Shown: piece by piece, positions 51,045 through 60,113 of the stretch | Numbering within the stretch: the first letter of the stretch is position 1 | Layout of the letters: the number at the start of each line of letters is the position of its first letter | Assembly: GCA_041690255.1 (NCBI GenBank) | Contig: JAWLHU010000004.1 | Span: 186,001 to 250,000, forward strand | Source of the DNA: JAWLHU01 sp041690255 | GTDB lineage: Bacteria > Bacillota > Sulfobacillia > Symbiobacteriales > Symbiobacteriaceae | Direction of reading: 5' to 3' | Length of the DNA: 64,000 nucleotides | Notes under the pieces: generated by a model | Told to the model about the DNA's origin: nothing | The model's database searches: none | Seen by the model: only the letters and a program-made list of their open reading frames with translations | Translations under genes and position numbers: made by a program

Positions 51045-51695
51045 ATGCTGCGCTATGATCGTTTCATTCCGGAAAATGTAGAGGATGGCGCCCCGGTCTT
51101 CGTCCTGCTGCACGGCCGGGGCAGTCACAAGGGCGATCTGATGGGGTTACAGCCCCACCTCCGCCCCGGGGCGATGGTCGTCGCCCCCGAGGCTCCCTTC
51201 CCCGGCGCCGCCTGGGGCTATGGCCCGGGCTGGGCCTGGTACCGCTTCCTCGGGGGCAACCGGCCCGAGCCCGAGAGCTTCGAGGCCTCGCAACAGGCCC
51301 TGGGCGAGTTCCTGGCCGCCCTGCCGGGGTTGCTGCCGGTCAGGCCTGGCCCCGTGATCCTGGGGGGCTTCTCCCAGGGCGGGACCATGAGCCTGGCCTA
51401 CGCCCTCCGGAACCCGGGGGAGATCCCCTTCGTGCTGAACTTCAGCGGCTTCCTGGCCGACCACCCGAGCATCACCCTCTCCCCTGATCAGGTCGGAGGC
51501 ACCCGGATCTTCTGGGGGCACGGGCTGCAGGACCCGGCAATCGCCTTTACCCTGGCGGCCCGGGGGCGGGAGCAGCTCCGCCAGGCCGGGGCGAATCTGA
51601 CCACCGGCGACTACCCGATCGGCCACGGGATCGACGGCGCCGAGTTGCGGGAAGCAATGGCCTGGCTGGAGCGGGGACTGGCGTCGGGCAAGTGA
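51045..51695 (+). CDS. Alpha/beta-hydrolase carboxylesterase (MhqD-like)
   Basis: A 216-residue esterase. The oxyanion region LLHGRGSHKGDL (about 22-33), the nucleophile elbow GGFSQGGTMSL (serine about 107), an aspartate in HGLQDPAI and the histidine in PIGHGIDGAEL form the triad. MhqD-type proteins take part in quinone and aldehyde detoxification with MhqO. ATG at 51045 has GGGAGG seven bases upstream; TTG at 51039 lies within that site. Confidence 0.92.
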   Translation: MLRYDRFIPENVEDGAPVFVLLHGRGSHKGDLMGLQPHLRPGAMVVAPEAPFPGAAWGYGPGWAWYRFLGGNRPEPESFEASQQALGEFLAALPGLLPVRPGPVILGGFSQGGTMSLAYALRNPGEIPFVLNFSGFLADHPSITLSPDQVGGTRIFWGHGLQDPAIAFTLAARGREQLRQAGANLTTGDYPIGHGIDGAELREAMAWLERGLASGK

Positions 51696-51768
51696 ACCGT
51701 TTCACACACCGTGCTGTCTAATGAGATGAGACCCCACTCGTCACGCAGCAAGTGAGGCGGCACATCCC

Positions 51769-53808
51769 ATGGAAGGATTCCAGCGCGGTCTGGTCTGGGT
51801 CATCCGGCGTCTTCTCTTCCTGGCCCTGCTCTCCCTGACAGGGTTCCTGGTGCTCCTGCTCCCGGCCATGCTTGTGGCGAACCGTCCCTATGCGGGCTCC
51901 CCAAAGGTGACATATACCCTCGAGCCGGCCCGGTGGCTGGAGGCCGTCCACATGCACCTGACGCACCTCGCCCGGGGCCAGCTTGTTCCCTCCGACCCGC
52001 CGCCACGCATGGAGATCATCTGGCGAGTCCTGCCACAGGAGATGATCACGGCGCTGCTCACCTCGCTGAAGGTGGCGGGCTTCGCCCTGGTAGTCAGCCT
52101 GTCGCTCGGCTTCCTGGGCGGCTGGCTGATGAGCAGGCTGGCCCCACGCCTGCTACGGCGGCCTGTCTGGGGCATCACCACAGCGCTCTCCTGCCTGCCA
52201 GACCTGCTGGTGGCCGTCCTCATGAACCTTTCCCTCTTTTTTGCGGGTGCGATCATCGGCCGGCAGTTGCGCACCCCGGACTACCCGCTCTGGCAGCACT
52301 TCTTTGCCCCGGCCATCGCCCTGGTCCTGCTGGTCGCCCCTTACGTCGCCCGGGTGACGGCAGCGGCCATCGATCAGATCCTGGATGAACTCTACATACG
52401 CACCGCCGTGGCGAAGGGGCTCCCTCCTCAGCGAGTGGTCCTGAAGCACATCGGCAAGAATGCACTGGTAAAGGTCTGGGCTGCCTTCCCTATGGTCCTC
52501 TCGACCCTGCTCTCCGGAACGGCGATCGTCGAGTATATGACCGAGGCACCGGGCATCGGGCGGGCGCTGATTCTCGCGGTCGGCCCCGACTGGGACCGCT
52601 GGTACGGCGACCGCTTCGTGGGAGTGTACCTGCTCCTGCCCGTGGTCCTGATCGTGACGCTCTGCCTTGGGCTCTCCGACCTGGGACTCCGCCGGCTGGA
52701 TCCGCGCCCGAAGAGCGCCGGACCCGAGCCGGATGCAGCGGCCAGCCTGCGGGCGCGAAGCGGGCGCCGGGCTCCCACGCGGAGGCTGCGGCTCCGGGAG
52801 CTCCTCATCCGGCTGGGGGATGCCGAAAGGTCCTTGGGCCAGCGCCTGCTGGATTGGCTCGCCGGGATTCCAGCGGGAATCCGGTCCCTCCTGGCGACGC
52901 TGCGCAATCCCCTGACCCTGGCCGGGGCGCTGCTCGTGCTGGGCCTGGTACTGGTGGCGATCTTCGCCCCGCGACTGGCCCCGTACGGCCCGGACCAGCG
53001 GTTCTCCGCCTTCCAGGACAGTGCGGGCAAGATCTGGGTACCACCATTCCCTCCAGGGGAGGCGGGCCATCTGCTCGGCACGGACAAGATGGGCCGAGAT
53101 GTCTGGACCCGGTTGCTCTACGGCACTCGCTATGCCGTGCTCCTCGCCGCCCTGGTCGTCCCGGCCCGGTTCGCCCTGGCGGCGGCTATGGGCCTGCCGG
53201 CGGCCTGGTGGGGCGGGGCCTGGGCCAGAATGGTGGATGGGCTCACGGTCCTCTTCTCCGCCCTGCCGCAGGTCCTTCTGCCCCTGGCGCTGATCCCCCT
53301 GGTCAACCTGGTCTTTCAGGACAACGTCCCGGCATCGCTCGCCTGGGGCGTCTTCCTCGTCGCCCTGCCCGGAGTGCCCCGCCTGGCCTCATCGATCTGC
53401 CTGCAGGCCCGCGAGGTGATCGCCCAGCCATTTGTGGAGGGCGCTGTGGCGGCAGGGGCGAGGCCCTGGCGGATCCTCGTCCGTCATCTCCTCCCGCAGA
53501 TGTGGCCCCAACTGTTCACCATGATGGCCCTCGAAGTGCCGGTAGTGATGACCTTCACCGCCACCCTCGGCTTCTTCCACGCCTCTCCCGGCGGCTGGCT
53601 CCGGGACACACAGACCGGCGAGTATGTGGTGCCCGTACTACCCGAGTGGGGCTCCATGATGGAGAACCCGGTCATTGTGGTCCTGGCTGGCAAGTGGTGG
53701 ATGCTCGTTCCCTTCGCCGCACTCTTCCTGGCGGTGATGTCCTTCTCCCTGCTGGGCGAGGGGCTGCGGAAGCGCTGGCGCAGCCATGGCGGCTGGGCGT
53801 CATTCTAG
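51769..53808 (+). CDS. Fused dipeptide/oligopeptide-type ABC permease (DppB-DppC)
   Basis: A 679-residue protein holding two binding-protein-dependent permease domains normally made as separate subunits. The DppB-like half (about 1-310) has EAA-type ELYIRTAVAKGLPPQRVVLKHI and ends with WYGDRFVGVYLLLPVVLIV. A charged linker follows (about 315-375). The DppC-like half (about 380-679) has HLLGTDKMGRDVWTRLLYGTR and PFVEGAVAAGARPWRILVRHLL. Neither a binding protein nor an ATPase is adjacent. ATG at 51769 has GAGGCGG upstream. The GNAT gene follows 17 bases later. Confidence 0.9.
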   Translation: MEGFQRGLVWVIRRLLFLALLSLTGFLVLLLPAMLVANRPYAGSPKVTYTLEPARWLEAVHMHLTHLARGQLVPSDPPPRMEIIWRVLPQEMITALLTSLKVAGFALVVSLSLGFLGGWLMSRLAPRLLRRPVWGITTALSCLPDLLVAVLMNLSLFFAGAIIGRQLRTPDYPLWQHFFAPAIALVLLVAPYVARVTAAAIDQILDELYIRTAVAKGLPPQRVVLKHIGKNALVKVWAAFPMVLSTLLSGTAIVEYMTEAPGIGRALILAVGPDWDRWYGDRFVGVYLLLPVVLIVTLCLGLSDLGLRRLDPRPKSAGPEPDAAASLRARSGRRAPTRRLRLRELLIRLGDAERSLGQRLLDWLAGIPAGIRSLLATLRNPLTLAGALLVLGLVLVAIFAPRLAPYGPDQRFSAFQDSAGKIWVPPFPPGEAGHLLGTDKMGRDVWTRLLYGTRYAVLLAALVVPARFALAAAMGLPAAWWGGAWARMVDGLTVLFSALPQVLLPLALIPLVNLVFQDNVPASLAWGVFLVALPGVPRLASSICLQAREVIAQPFVEGAVAAGARPWRILVRHLLPQMWPQLFTMMALEVPVVMTFTATLGFFHASPGGWLRDTQTGEYVVPVLPEWGSMMENPVIVVLAGKWWMLVPFAALFLAVMSFSLLGEGLRKRWRSHGGWASF

Positions 53809-53825
53809 TGAGGGAGCGAAGCCGT

Positions 53826-54760
53826 ATGCAGATTCGCCCGTTAGAGCCCACAGACTCCCCTCACATCGAGCAACTCCTCCGCACCGTGTGGGGAGATGAT
53901 ACGCATAGCCTCAACTACTACCGCGTCGGGCCGGACTCCCCGCCGGACAGCCACCGCTTTCTCCGCACCCTGGTGTCGGAGGCCGATGGTCGTCTGGTTG
54001 GGCTGGGAAGCGTCTGGGTCAATCCGTTCCACCCACATGCGCTCTACCTGGGGATACATGTTCACCCCGCATGGCGGCGGCAGCGGATTGGTCAACGGCT
54101 GTTCCATGCGCTCTGCACCTACTCCCAGCCGCAGACGCCCATCCAGGCTGCCCTCTGGGAAACCAGCGTGAGCGGGGTCCGCTTCCTACATCGGAACGGC
54201 TTTCAGGAGGTCCGACGCACCTACACCCCCACCCTGATCATTGCGGATGTGGATACAGCCTCCTTCGGCCGGTTCGAAAGCCGGTGTGCTGAACAGGGAT
54301 ACCGCCTGGAGAGCCTCTCCGCCCTTGCGCAGAACCCGGATCACGAGGCGAAACTGGCCGCACTTCTGGCTACGGTCTACACCGCTACTCATCCAATCAA
54401 CCCACCCAGGCAGATGGAGCTTTCCGGGTGGATCGACCTGCTTCATCGGGACCCGCCAGATGGCGCCACCTCCTTTATCGCACTCTACGGCGACCAGTAC
54501 GTGGCCCTGAGCACCGCCCATCAGGGCGACTCCAGCCGGCCCACGATCACGTGGAGCGGGGTAGCAGAAGGTCATCGATCGCAGGAGCGGGAGTTGATCG
54601 TTGGACTGACGCTCCGTCAGATCACCCAAGCGGCCCGTGCAGGGCTCCGAGAGATCGAGGGAGAGTTTGACAGCACGAGCCCCTGGGCTATGATCCAACT
54701 CGGCACCTTTCCCTTCCAGCCGGCCCCCTGTTGGCTCACCTTCAGCACCCCGCCGTCTGA
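53826..54760 (+). CDS. Tandem GNAT acetyltransferase, 3' end uncertain
   Basis: From ATG 53826 (GAGGGAG upstream) the frame codes for two GNAT domains: the first (about 1-140) with LYLGIHVHPAWRRQRIGQRL, the acetyl-CoA loop, and FLHRNGFQEVRRTY; the second (about 155-310) is weaker, with LRQITQAARAGLREIEGE and a C-terminal WLTFS. The protein should end near 54760, where a TGA lies in the +2 frame and a terminator follows. In the given sequence, however, the frame stays open to 55655, antisense to spoIIIAH and spoIIIAG. A one-base frameshift or sequence error is likely. Confidence 0.65.
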
Positions 54761-54775
54761 AACCCGTACCTGCGA

Positions 54776-54822
54776 AGAGCCACCAGCCCTCCATCGAGGA
54801 TCTGGTGGCTCGCTTTCACTTC
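54776..54822 (+). terminator. Terminator after the GNAT gene
   Basis: GAGCCACCAG and CTGGTGGCTC form a 10-bp stem, then GCTTTCACTTCTCTTTC. It also lies just after the spoIIIAH stop on the other strand. Confidence 0.78.
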
Positions 54823-55391
54823 TCTTTCGCCAGCACCGTGATGGCCGAAGACTTCACCCCGGTGATCCGACTCACCGTGTCCACGATCTGCAGGAACTGC
54901 TGCTGGCTGATCGAAGCCGCCTTCACCACCACCTGGGCCGAATCGCCGGCGAGGTGGACGATCACCTCCTCGAAGCCCCGGGCCTTGACCATCGACTCCG
55001 CCTGGCTCTCCAGTGCTGTGGCCTGGGTCAGCTTCAGGTACTGCTCACCGGCCTCCCTGCGGACCTCATCGGTGGCGGTGCCCGAGTCCATCAGCTCCTT
55101 CAATCGCTCCCCCAGCGCCCCCCGGGTCCGCTCCCGGTCCATGCGGAACTCGGCGAAGTAGTCCCGCCCATCGCTCAGGGCTACCGGCTTATCCATGACC
55201 GAGGCGGCCTGGTCTCCGGCGGGGGTCGGCGCCGCGATCAGCGGGGTGCTCGCGGGAATCACCTCTTCCGCCGTGCGCTCGGAGAGCCTCCAGAGATCGA
55301 CACGACCGAGGACGAACCAGACCACCAGCCCGACCAGGATCAGAAAGAGACCAAACCGGAGCACCTCCGACCGCTTCTTGACGATGAACAT
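54816..55391 (-). CDS. spoIIIAH: Stage III sporulation protein AH
   Basis: A 191-residue mother-cell protein with one N-terminal membrane helix (about 10-30) and a C-terminal YscJ/FliF-like ring-building domain (about 90-190), with REAGEQYLKLTQATALESQA and VKAASISQQQFLQIVDTVSR. It meets SpoIIQ across the intermembrane space in the feeding tube between mother cell and forespore. It is the last gene of the spoIIIA operon. Confidence 0.95.
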   Translation of the reverse strand: MFIVKKRSEVLRFGLFLILVGLVVWFVLGRVDLWRLSERTAEEVIPASTPLIAAPTPAGDQAASVMDKPVALSDGRDYFAEFRMDRERTRGALGERLKELMDSGTATDEVRREAGEQYLKLTQATALESQAESMVKARGFEEVIVHLAGDSAQVVVKAASISQQQFLQIVDTVSRITGVKSSAITVLAKEK

Positions 55392-55392
55392 G

Positions 55393-56025
55393 CTACTCCC
55401 CCCTGTTCGCAGCGACGACCTCGATCCGGTTGGCCGGGATGTTCAGGGCGACCATCGCGGCGTCGAGCAACTGCGCCCGGATTCTCGCACTCTGGGCGCC
55501 CTCCGCGACGATCAGGACACCCGCAATCTCGGGCCGGGAGGTCCGGGCGACCACCGGCCGCTCCGCCGAACCGTCCCGGTAGAAGACGTGGTCCTGCCGG
55601 GTGTTGGTCGACTGGGTCTCCCGGGTGGAGTCATCGGCCGCCTTCTCCGTTGTGACCGATGAGTCCACGGTCGTGTTCTTGATCACATCGATCGTCGGGC
55701 CGGCCTCCAGGGTCACCAGGACCTTGACCGCCCCGGCGCCCTGAATCAGGGAGAGCTTCTCCTCCAGATCGAGGGCGATCTTCCGCTCCAGCCGGCTCAG
55801 TTCATCATCGTCGGAGCGGGCGGGGCCGGTGACGAGTGTCGCGTTGGGCGGCCCCTCCTCCCCACCACTGGAGCGGGTCTCTATGCCGAACCAGTCACCG
55901 GCCTGCAGGAAGAGGATCCCCAGGGCAAGCCCGATGGCCAGCATTTTGACAACACCGACGTTCTTCTGGGTGATTCCGGCCCGCTCCATGAGGAGCGAGA
56001 ACCACCCGGGAGCCTTTTCACTCAT
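55393..56025 (-). CDS. spoIIIAG: Stage III sporulation protein AG
   Basis: A 210-residue protein with one membrane helix (about 24-43) and a ring-building motif domain, KVLVTLEAGPTIDVIKNTTV and PEIAGVLIVAEGAQSARIRA. SpoIIIAG makes a large ring in the mother-cell membrane of the SpoIIIA-SpoIIQ channel. An acidic linker (about 50-65) separates anchor and ring. It overlaps none of its neighbours and starts four bases after spoIIIAF. Confidence 0.95.
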   Translation of the reverse strand: MSEKAPGWFSLLMERAGITQKNVGVVKMLAIGLALGILFLQAGDWFGIETRSSGGEEGPPNATLVTGPARSDDDELSRLERKIALDLEEKLSLIQGAGAVKVLVTLEAGPTIDVIKNTTVDSSVTTEKAADDSTRETQSTNTRQDHVFYRDGSAERPVVARTSRPEIAGVLIVAEGAQSARIRAQLLDAAMVALNIPANRIEVVAANRGE

Positions 56026-56029
56026 GCGG

Positions 56030-56656
56030 CTACCTCCTTGGCTGGCCTGGCCGGTCGACCAGGACCTGGATCAGATTCAGATCGGTGAGGCCCAGATGTC
56101 CGGCCACCGCCCGGCGTACCGGGTCGGCCAGGGCCGGCTCCGCCTCGACCGGCGGGTCGACCGCCCTCGACCCGGGGCCGGCCCGGACCGGCTCCACCGG
56201 TCGGACCTGTCCAAACCGGGAGCCAGGTTGCAGGGTAATGGTGATCCGCTCGATCTGGTAGGAGTCGATTCCGCGCCGGGGCCTCACCTGGACCGCCACC
56301 CGGGCGTCGGCGACGCCCTCCACCTGGCGGGCGGCGCTGCGCGCCTCCGCCGCCAATCGCCCCTGGACCTCCTCCAGCAGGAGCGCCTCGCTCTTCGCCC
56401 GGAATCGGTCTGCGTCGGCCATGATCTGGTTCACCGAGGGTACCGACCGCTCATCGCTCACCAGCAGGCTCGGATCGAAGCTGACCGGCTGCCCCAGGAG
56501 CGCCACCACGGGCTTCACCACCCCGAGGATGATCAGGAGGCCCATGGCCATGCGGATATACTTCTTCATGGAGTTGATGGGCAGGAGCAGCTCCAGCAGG
56601 GATGCGACGATCAGGAGCATCACCAGGCCCCGCACCCATTCCTTCAGCGCTTCCAC
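56030..56656 (-). CDS. spoIIIAF: Stage III sporulation protein AF
   Basis: A 208-residue protein with two N-terminal membrane helices (about 5-25 and 35-55, MKKYIRMAMGLLIILGVVKPV) and a soluble ring-like domain (about 85-200), including SAARQVEGVADARVAVQV. Start is GTG at 56656 with GAGGTGA upstream, four bases after the spoIIIAE stop. The C-terminal region is Arg/Pro-rich. Confidence 0.94.
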   Translation of the reverse strand: MEALKEWVRGLVMLLIVASLLELLLPINSMKKYIRMAMGLLIILGVVKPVVALLGQPVSFDPSLLVSDERSVPSVNQIMADADRFRAKSEALLLEEVQGRLAAEARSAARQVEGVADARVAVQVRPRRGIDSYQIERITITLQPGSRFGQVRPVEPVRAGPGSRAVDPPVEAEPALADPVRRAVAGHLGLTDLNLIQVLVDRPGQPRR

Positions 56657-56660
56657 CGGC

Positions 56661-57857
56661 TCACCTCACCATGACCGTCAGGTTGGCCGCCCCTACGATG
56701 ACCGTGATCGAGACGAGGAACATCAGGGTGACCAGGCCGACCGCCGCAAAGATCATCTGCAGGGACTTGGCCATGGTGGTCAGCATCTTCCCGATATTCC
56801 CGGCCCCCGCCGGCTCCACCAGGGCGGCAGCGATCTGATAGACCCAGACCAGGCTCAAGATCTTAAGGAGTGGAAAGACCGCCAGGAAGAAGACCACGGC
56901 GGCCCCGAGAAGACCGAGGCCGTTCTTCAGCAGGATCGAGGAGCCGGTGATCAGGTCGGCGGCGTCGGCAAAGGTCTTGCCCACCACGGGAATGAAGTTG
57001 CCCACGAAGAACTTGGCCGTCTTCAGCGTGACCCCATCCGCCACGGCACCGGCGGCCCCCTTCACCGCCACCGTCCCCATGAAGATGGTCGTCGTGAGCC
57101 CCATCGTCCAGGTGGCGCCCTGTTTCAGGAGGCCGGCCAGGTTGTTCAGCTTGAAGTTCTCGTTCAGGCCGCTGACGATCTCCAGCATGGCGGCCAGGAA
57201 GGCAAGCGGAAAGACGATATTCACGATCACCGTCGATGCCGTGGCGGTCAGGGTGACCATGAGGGGCTGGAAGATCGCCGCACTCGCCATGCCGCCCATG
57301 GCGATGAGCAGGGTGAGCAGGGTCGGCAGAATGGCCAGCATGAAGGAGTTGAGCGAGTCCATGACCTCCTTCGCGGTGGCCACCGCCAGGCCGAAGCCAG
57401 TGACCGCCAGGCCGATCAGCACCAGGTAGACCACCCAGTAGGCCACCTTGCCGGTCGCCTCGGCACTGAAGGCGGCCTGGAGGTTCTGCAGGATCGCCGC
57501 CACGATCGCAAGGACCACCAGCTTTACCAGGAGGCCGGCGTTGGCCAGGATCTCCCGGACCAGGTAGCGCAGGATCCCCGAGGCGATCGCAGTGATCGAG
57601 TACTTGCCCGAATCATCGCCCCGGTAGATCTCCAGGAAGTCCTGGAGCGAGATCTGCGGACCGTACCCCTCCCAGGTCCGGTTCACCTCCCGGAGGAATC
57701 GCTCGATCGGGGCGGTGTCCAGGTTCTGCAACTGCTCCTGGACCAGTTGGGCCGGGCCGGCAGCGGGCACGGGCGGCTCCGTCTCGGCCCGGACGACCGG
57801 CGTCGGCAGGATGAGCAGGCTGAACGCCACGAGAAGCAGCATCTTGATCCACGTCAA
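56661..57857 (-). CDS. spoIIIAE: Stage III sporulation protein AE
   Basis: A 398-residue polytopic membrane protein of the SpoIIIA channel, with a signal sequence (about 1-22), an outside segment and about seven helices. LTATASTVIVNIVFPLAFLA and FVGNFIPVVGKTFADAADLI are typical blocks. TTG at 57857 lies eight bases after AGGGG and is preferred to GTG at 57866, which abuts that site. Confidence 0.94.
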   Translation of the reverse strand: MTWIKMLLLVAFSLLILPTPVVRAETEPPVPAAGPAQLVQEQLQNLDTAPIERFLREVNRTWEGYGPQISLQDFLEIYRGDDSGKYSITAIASGILRYLVREILANAGLLVKLVVLAIVAAILQNLQAAFSAEATGKVAYWVVYLVLIGLAVTGFGLAVATAKEVMDSLNSFMLAILPTLLTLLIAMGGMASAAIFQPLMVTLTATASTVIVNIVFPLAFLAAMLEIVSGLNENFKLNNLAGLLKQGATWTMGLTTTIFMGTVAVKGAAGAVADGVTLKTAKFFVGNFIPVVGKTFADAADLITGSSILLKNGLGLLGAAVVFFLAVFPLLKILSLVWVYQIAAALVEPAGAGNIGKMLTTMAKSLQMIFAAVGLVTLMFLVSITVIVGAANLTVMVR

Positions 57858-57868
57858 TGGCCCCACCC

Positions 57869-58255
57869 CTAGCCCAGCAGTTTCAGGACGGCATCGAGAA
57901 TCGCGAGGATGATCGGGACAGCCAGGAGCATGATGATCACCTTGCCAGCCATCTCCACCTTCGTGGCAACCGCCTTCTCCCCGGCGTCCTGGAGGACCTG
58001 GGAGCCGAAGTCGGCAATGTAGGCGATCCCGATGATCTTGAGCACGGTTCCCATGTGCACCTGTTCGATCTGTGCCTTCACCGACAACGTCTGCATCACA
58101 TCGACCACCCGCATCACCTTGGAGACCATGAGCAGGAAGAGCATTACGCCGGCTGCGATCGACAACTGCATGGCCAGCTCGGGTTTCTGCTGCCGCAGGA
58201 CGTTGATCAGCATCCCTGCCAGCAGCCCGACGCCGACAATTTTGATGATCTCCAC
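57869..58255 (-). CDS. spoIIIAD: Stage III sporulation protein AD
   Basis: A 128-residue membrane protein with four helices; MEIIKIVGVGLLAGMLINVL and GIAYIADFGSQVLQDAGE are typical. GTG at 58255 has GGGGGGCGGG upstream. It lies between spoIIIAC and spoIIIAE in the usual order. Confidence 0.95.
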   Translation of the reverse strand: MEIIKIVGVGLLAGMLINVLRQQKPELAMQLSIAAGVMLFLLMVSKVMRVVDVMQTLSVKAQIEQVHMGTVLKIIGIAYIADFGSQVLQDAGEKAVATKVEMAGKVIIMLLAVPIILAILDAVLKLLG

Positions 58256-58270
58256 GGCCTACCCGCCCCC

Positions 58271-58471
58271 CTACATACCAAAGGTGGTCCGCACCAGGCC
58301 AAAGAACTTGCCAAGCAGGGTGGCGACGATCATGATCACCAGCAGAAAGCCAACCAGTGTGACCAGTTGGCCCTGATCATCCTTGCCGGCCTGCTTCAGA
58401 ATCGTCGCCATGAGGGCGACGATAATGCCGACACCCGCGATCTTAAAGAGCAAGAGGACATCGATCGCCAC
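58271..58471 (-). CDS. spoIIIAC: Stage III sporulation protein AC
   Basis: A 66-residue protein with two membrane helices (about 3-20 and 34-55) and the block FKIAGVGIIVALMATILKQ. GTG at 58471 has GGAGGGAG upstream and gives the normal length of 64-70 residues; the frame opens at 58486 but those codons hold the ribosome site. Confidence 0.94.
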   Translation of the reverse strand: MAIDVLLLFKIAGVGIIVALMATILKQAGKDDQGQLVTLVGFLLVIMIVATLLGKFFGLVRTTFGM

Positions 58472-58485
58472 AGGCTCTCCCTCCA

Positions 58486-59004
58486 CTAGTACAGGATCAG
58501 GACCAGGGCCAGGCCCGACAGGACCCCTACGTACTTGTACATGCGCTCGTACCGCTGCCGCTCTTCACTGGCCTGGGCCTCCGCTCCGATCAGCCGCTCC
58601 AGGGCCAGCCGCAGATGGCGCACCTGGTCACGCCGGTCGGAGGCGCCGAGCACCGCGGTGAGCGCCTGAAGGATCGTCAGGTCGCCGGCTGAGAGATGGC
58701 TCTCCGGGCCAAAGCTGGCCAGGGCGTCCTGCAGGGCCTCACCGGGGGTGATTCCCCCGCCAGACTCCAACCGCTGGACGGTATCGAGCAGGAGGCGGCG
58801 GACGGGCTGACCTGCGGCCTGAGCCGACTGGCGCAGGGCTTCCGGCATGGGGGTCGCCCCGTACTCCACCTCGGTGGTCAGGACCGCCAGGGCGGTCTGG
58901 AGCGCCCGCAGTTCCTGTGGGCGCCGGCTGTACCGAGCGGCGACCCGGAACCCCCACAGGCTCGTCATCCCGATGATCAGGGTGGCTCCGACCAGCTTCA
59001 GCAT
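58486..59004 (-). CDS. spoIIIAB: Stage III sporulation protein AB
   Basis: A 172-residue protein with an N-terminal helix (LVGATLIIGMTSLWGFRVAA), a helical soluble part related to type II secretion F proteins (ALRQSAQAAGQPVRRLLLDT) and a C-terminal membrane helix. The ATG at 59004 overlaps the spoIIIAA stop by seven bases, so translation is coupled. Confidence 0.95.
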   Translation of the reverse strand: MLKLVGATLIIGMTSLWGFRVAARYSRRPQELRALQTALAVLTTEVEYGATPMPEALRQSAQAAGQPVRRLLLDTVQRLESGGGITPGEALQDALASFGPESHLSAGDLTILQALTAVLGASDRRDQVRHLRLALERLIGAEAQASEERQRYERMYKYVGVLSGLALVLILY

Positions 59005-59963
59005 GCCGCCACCTCCTGCTCCAGGTCGATCACGCTCTGGACCGCCCCGGGGTGCGGGTCTCGACCCAGGATCACGGCCCGCTGAAAGGCGCCGGCCTGG
59101 AGCAGTGCGGCCAGGGCCGGGCGCCGGCTGATATCGCCCAGGCCGTGGCCGTGGGCGGTGGCCAGGACAACCACACCGGCGTGGAGTGCTTCCATGACGG
59201 CGTCGGCGTCGGCTGGACGGCCGATCTCATCCACCGCCACGACCGCCGGCGAAAGGGCGCGGATCAGGAGCATCATCCCCTCGGCCTTGGGGCAGCCGTC
59301 CAGGACGTCGGTCCGTGGGCCGAGATCACGCTGGGGCACTCCCCGGAGACAGCCCGCCACCTCGGATCGCTCGTCCACCAACCCGACCTTCATGCCCCAG
59401 AGGTTCAGGGGTGGAACCCCGGTCGAGATCTGGCGCACCAGATCCCGGAGAATCGTCGTCTTGCCGGCCTGGGGTGGGGAGATCAGCAGGGTGGAGCAGA
59501 GCCGGCCCTCGTGCAGGAGCCGGGGGAGCAGGTGGTCCGCCGCCCCCCGAACCTCACGGGCAATGCGGATGTTCAGTCCTGCGATCTGCTTCAGCGTCCG
59601 AATCCGCCCGTCCTCGGTGACGGCCCGGCCGCAGAGGCCCACCCGGTGGCCGCCCTCCACGGTAATGAAGCCGCTGCGCACCTCGTCCTCCCAGGCGTAG
59701 ACCGAACCCTGGGCGATCCGCTGAAAGGTCCGGCTGATCTCATCATGGGCCAGGATCTCGGCCGTCGACGGATCGGCGGTCAAAAGCCCGTCCGGCGTGA
59801 CGAAGGTGTCCCTGCCCGAGAGCACCAGGTGCAGCGCACGCCCCTCACGCAGGCGAATCTCCTCCAGGGGCCTGGTCAGGTGGCTGACCGCCCGGCTGAG
59901 AACCCCGGCAGTCCGAGGAGCCAACAGGGAAAGGATCTCATCTTCAAATCGCTGTGGGATCAT
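58998..59963 (-). CDS. spoIIIAA: Stage III sporulation protein AA (ATPase)
   Basis: A 321-residue ATPase that powers the SpoIIIA channel. Walker A reads SPPQAGKTT (about 158-166) where most homologues have GPPxCGKTT. VGLVDERSEVAG, AVVAVDEIGRPADADAVMEA (Walker B and the acidic residue) and ATAHG follow. The fold is like secretion ATPases. It is the first gene of the operon, with a possible sigma-E promoter 30 bases upstream. Confidence 0.96.
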   Translation of the reverse strand: MIPQRFEDEILSLLAPRTAGVLSRAVSHLTRPLEEIRLREGRALHLVLSGRDTFVTPDGLLTADPSTAEILAHDEISRTFQRIAQGSVYAWEDEVRSGFITVEGGHRVGLCGRAVTEDGRIRTLKQIAGLNIRIAREVRGAADHLLPRLLHEGRLCSTLLISPPQAGKTTILRDLVRQISTGVPPLNLWGMKVGLVDERSEVAGCLRGVPQRDLGPRTDVLDGCPKAEGMMLLIRALSPAVVAVDEIGRPADADAVMEALHAGVVVLATAHGHGLGDISRRPALAALLQAGAFQRAVILGRDPHPGAVQSVIDLEQEVAAC

Positions 59964-59992
59964 CTTCGCTGTCCACTCCCCCTACACTGGAG

Positions 59993-60023
59993 ATCGATAT
60001 GCGGGCCCGTCCCGCGTTATGAA
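59993..60023 (-). promoter_or_regulatory. Possible sigma-E promoter of the spoIIIA operon
   Basis: The reverse strand has TTCATAA, 15 bases, CATATCGAT, resembling the sigma-E pattern (ATA-type -35, CATACA-T -10). It lies about 30 bases upstream of spoIIIAA, the operon sigma-E controls in Bacillus. Confidence 0.45.
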
Positions 60024-60113
60024 GCCAAGTGGGAACCTCCGCGTACTCCGATTCGTCCATCTTCTCGGTCATCTTTCAAAACGCGTTCGAACCTATGTGG
60101 ATGGAGGTCGCCT

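Noticed and set aside
53826..55655. A single 609-residue acetyltransferase fusion
   Set aside because: Residues after about 311 are antisense translation of spoIIIAH/AG and follow a terminator hairpin; no domain is recognisable.
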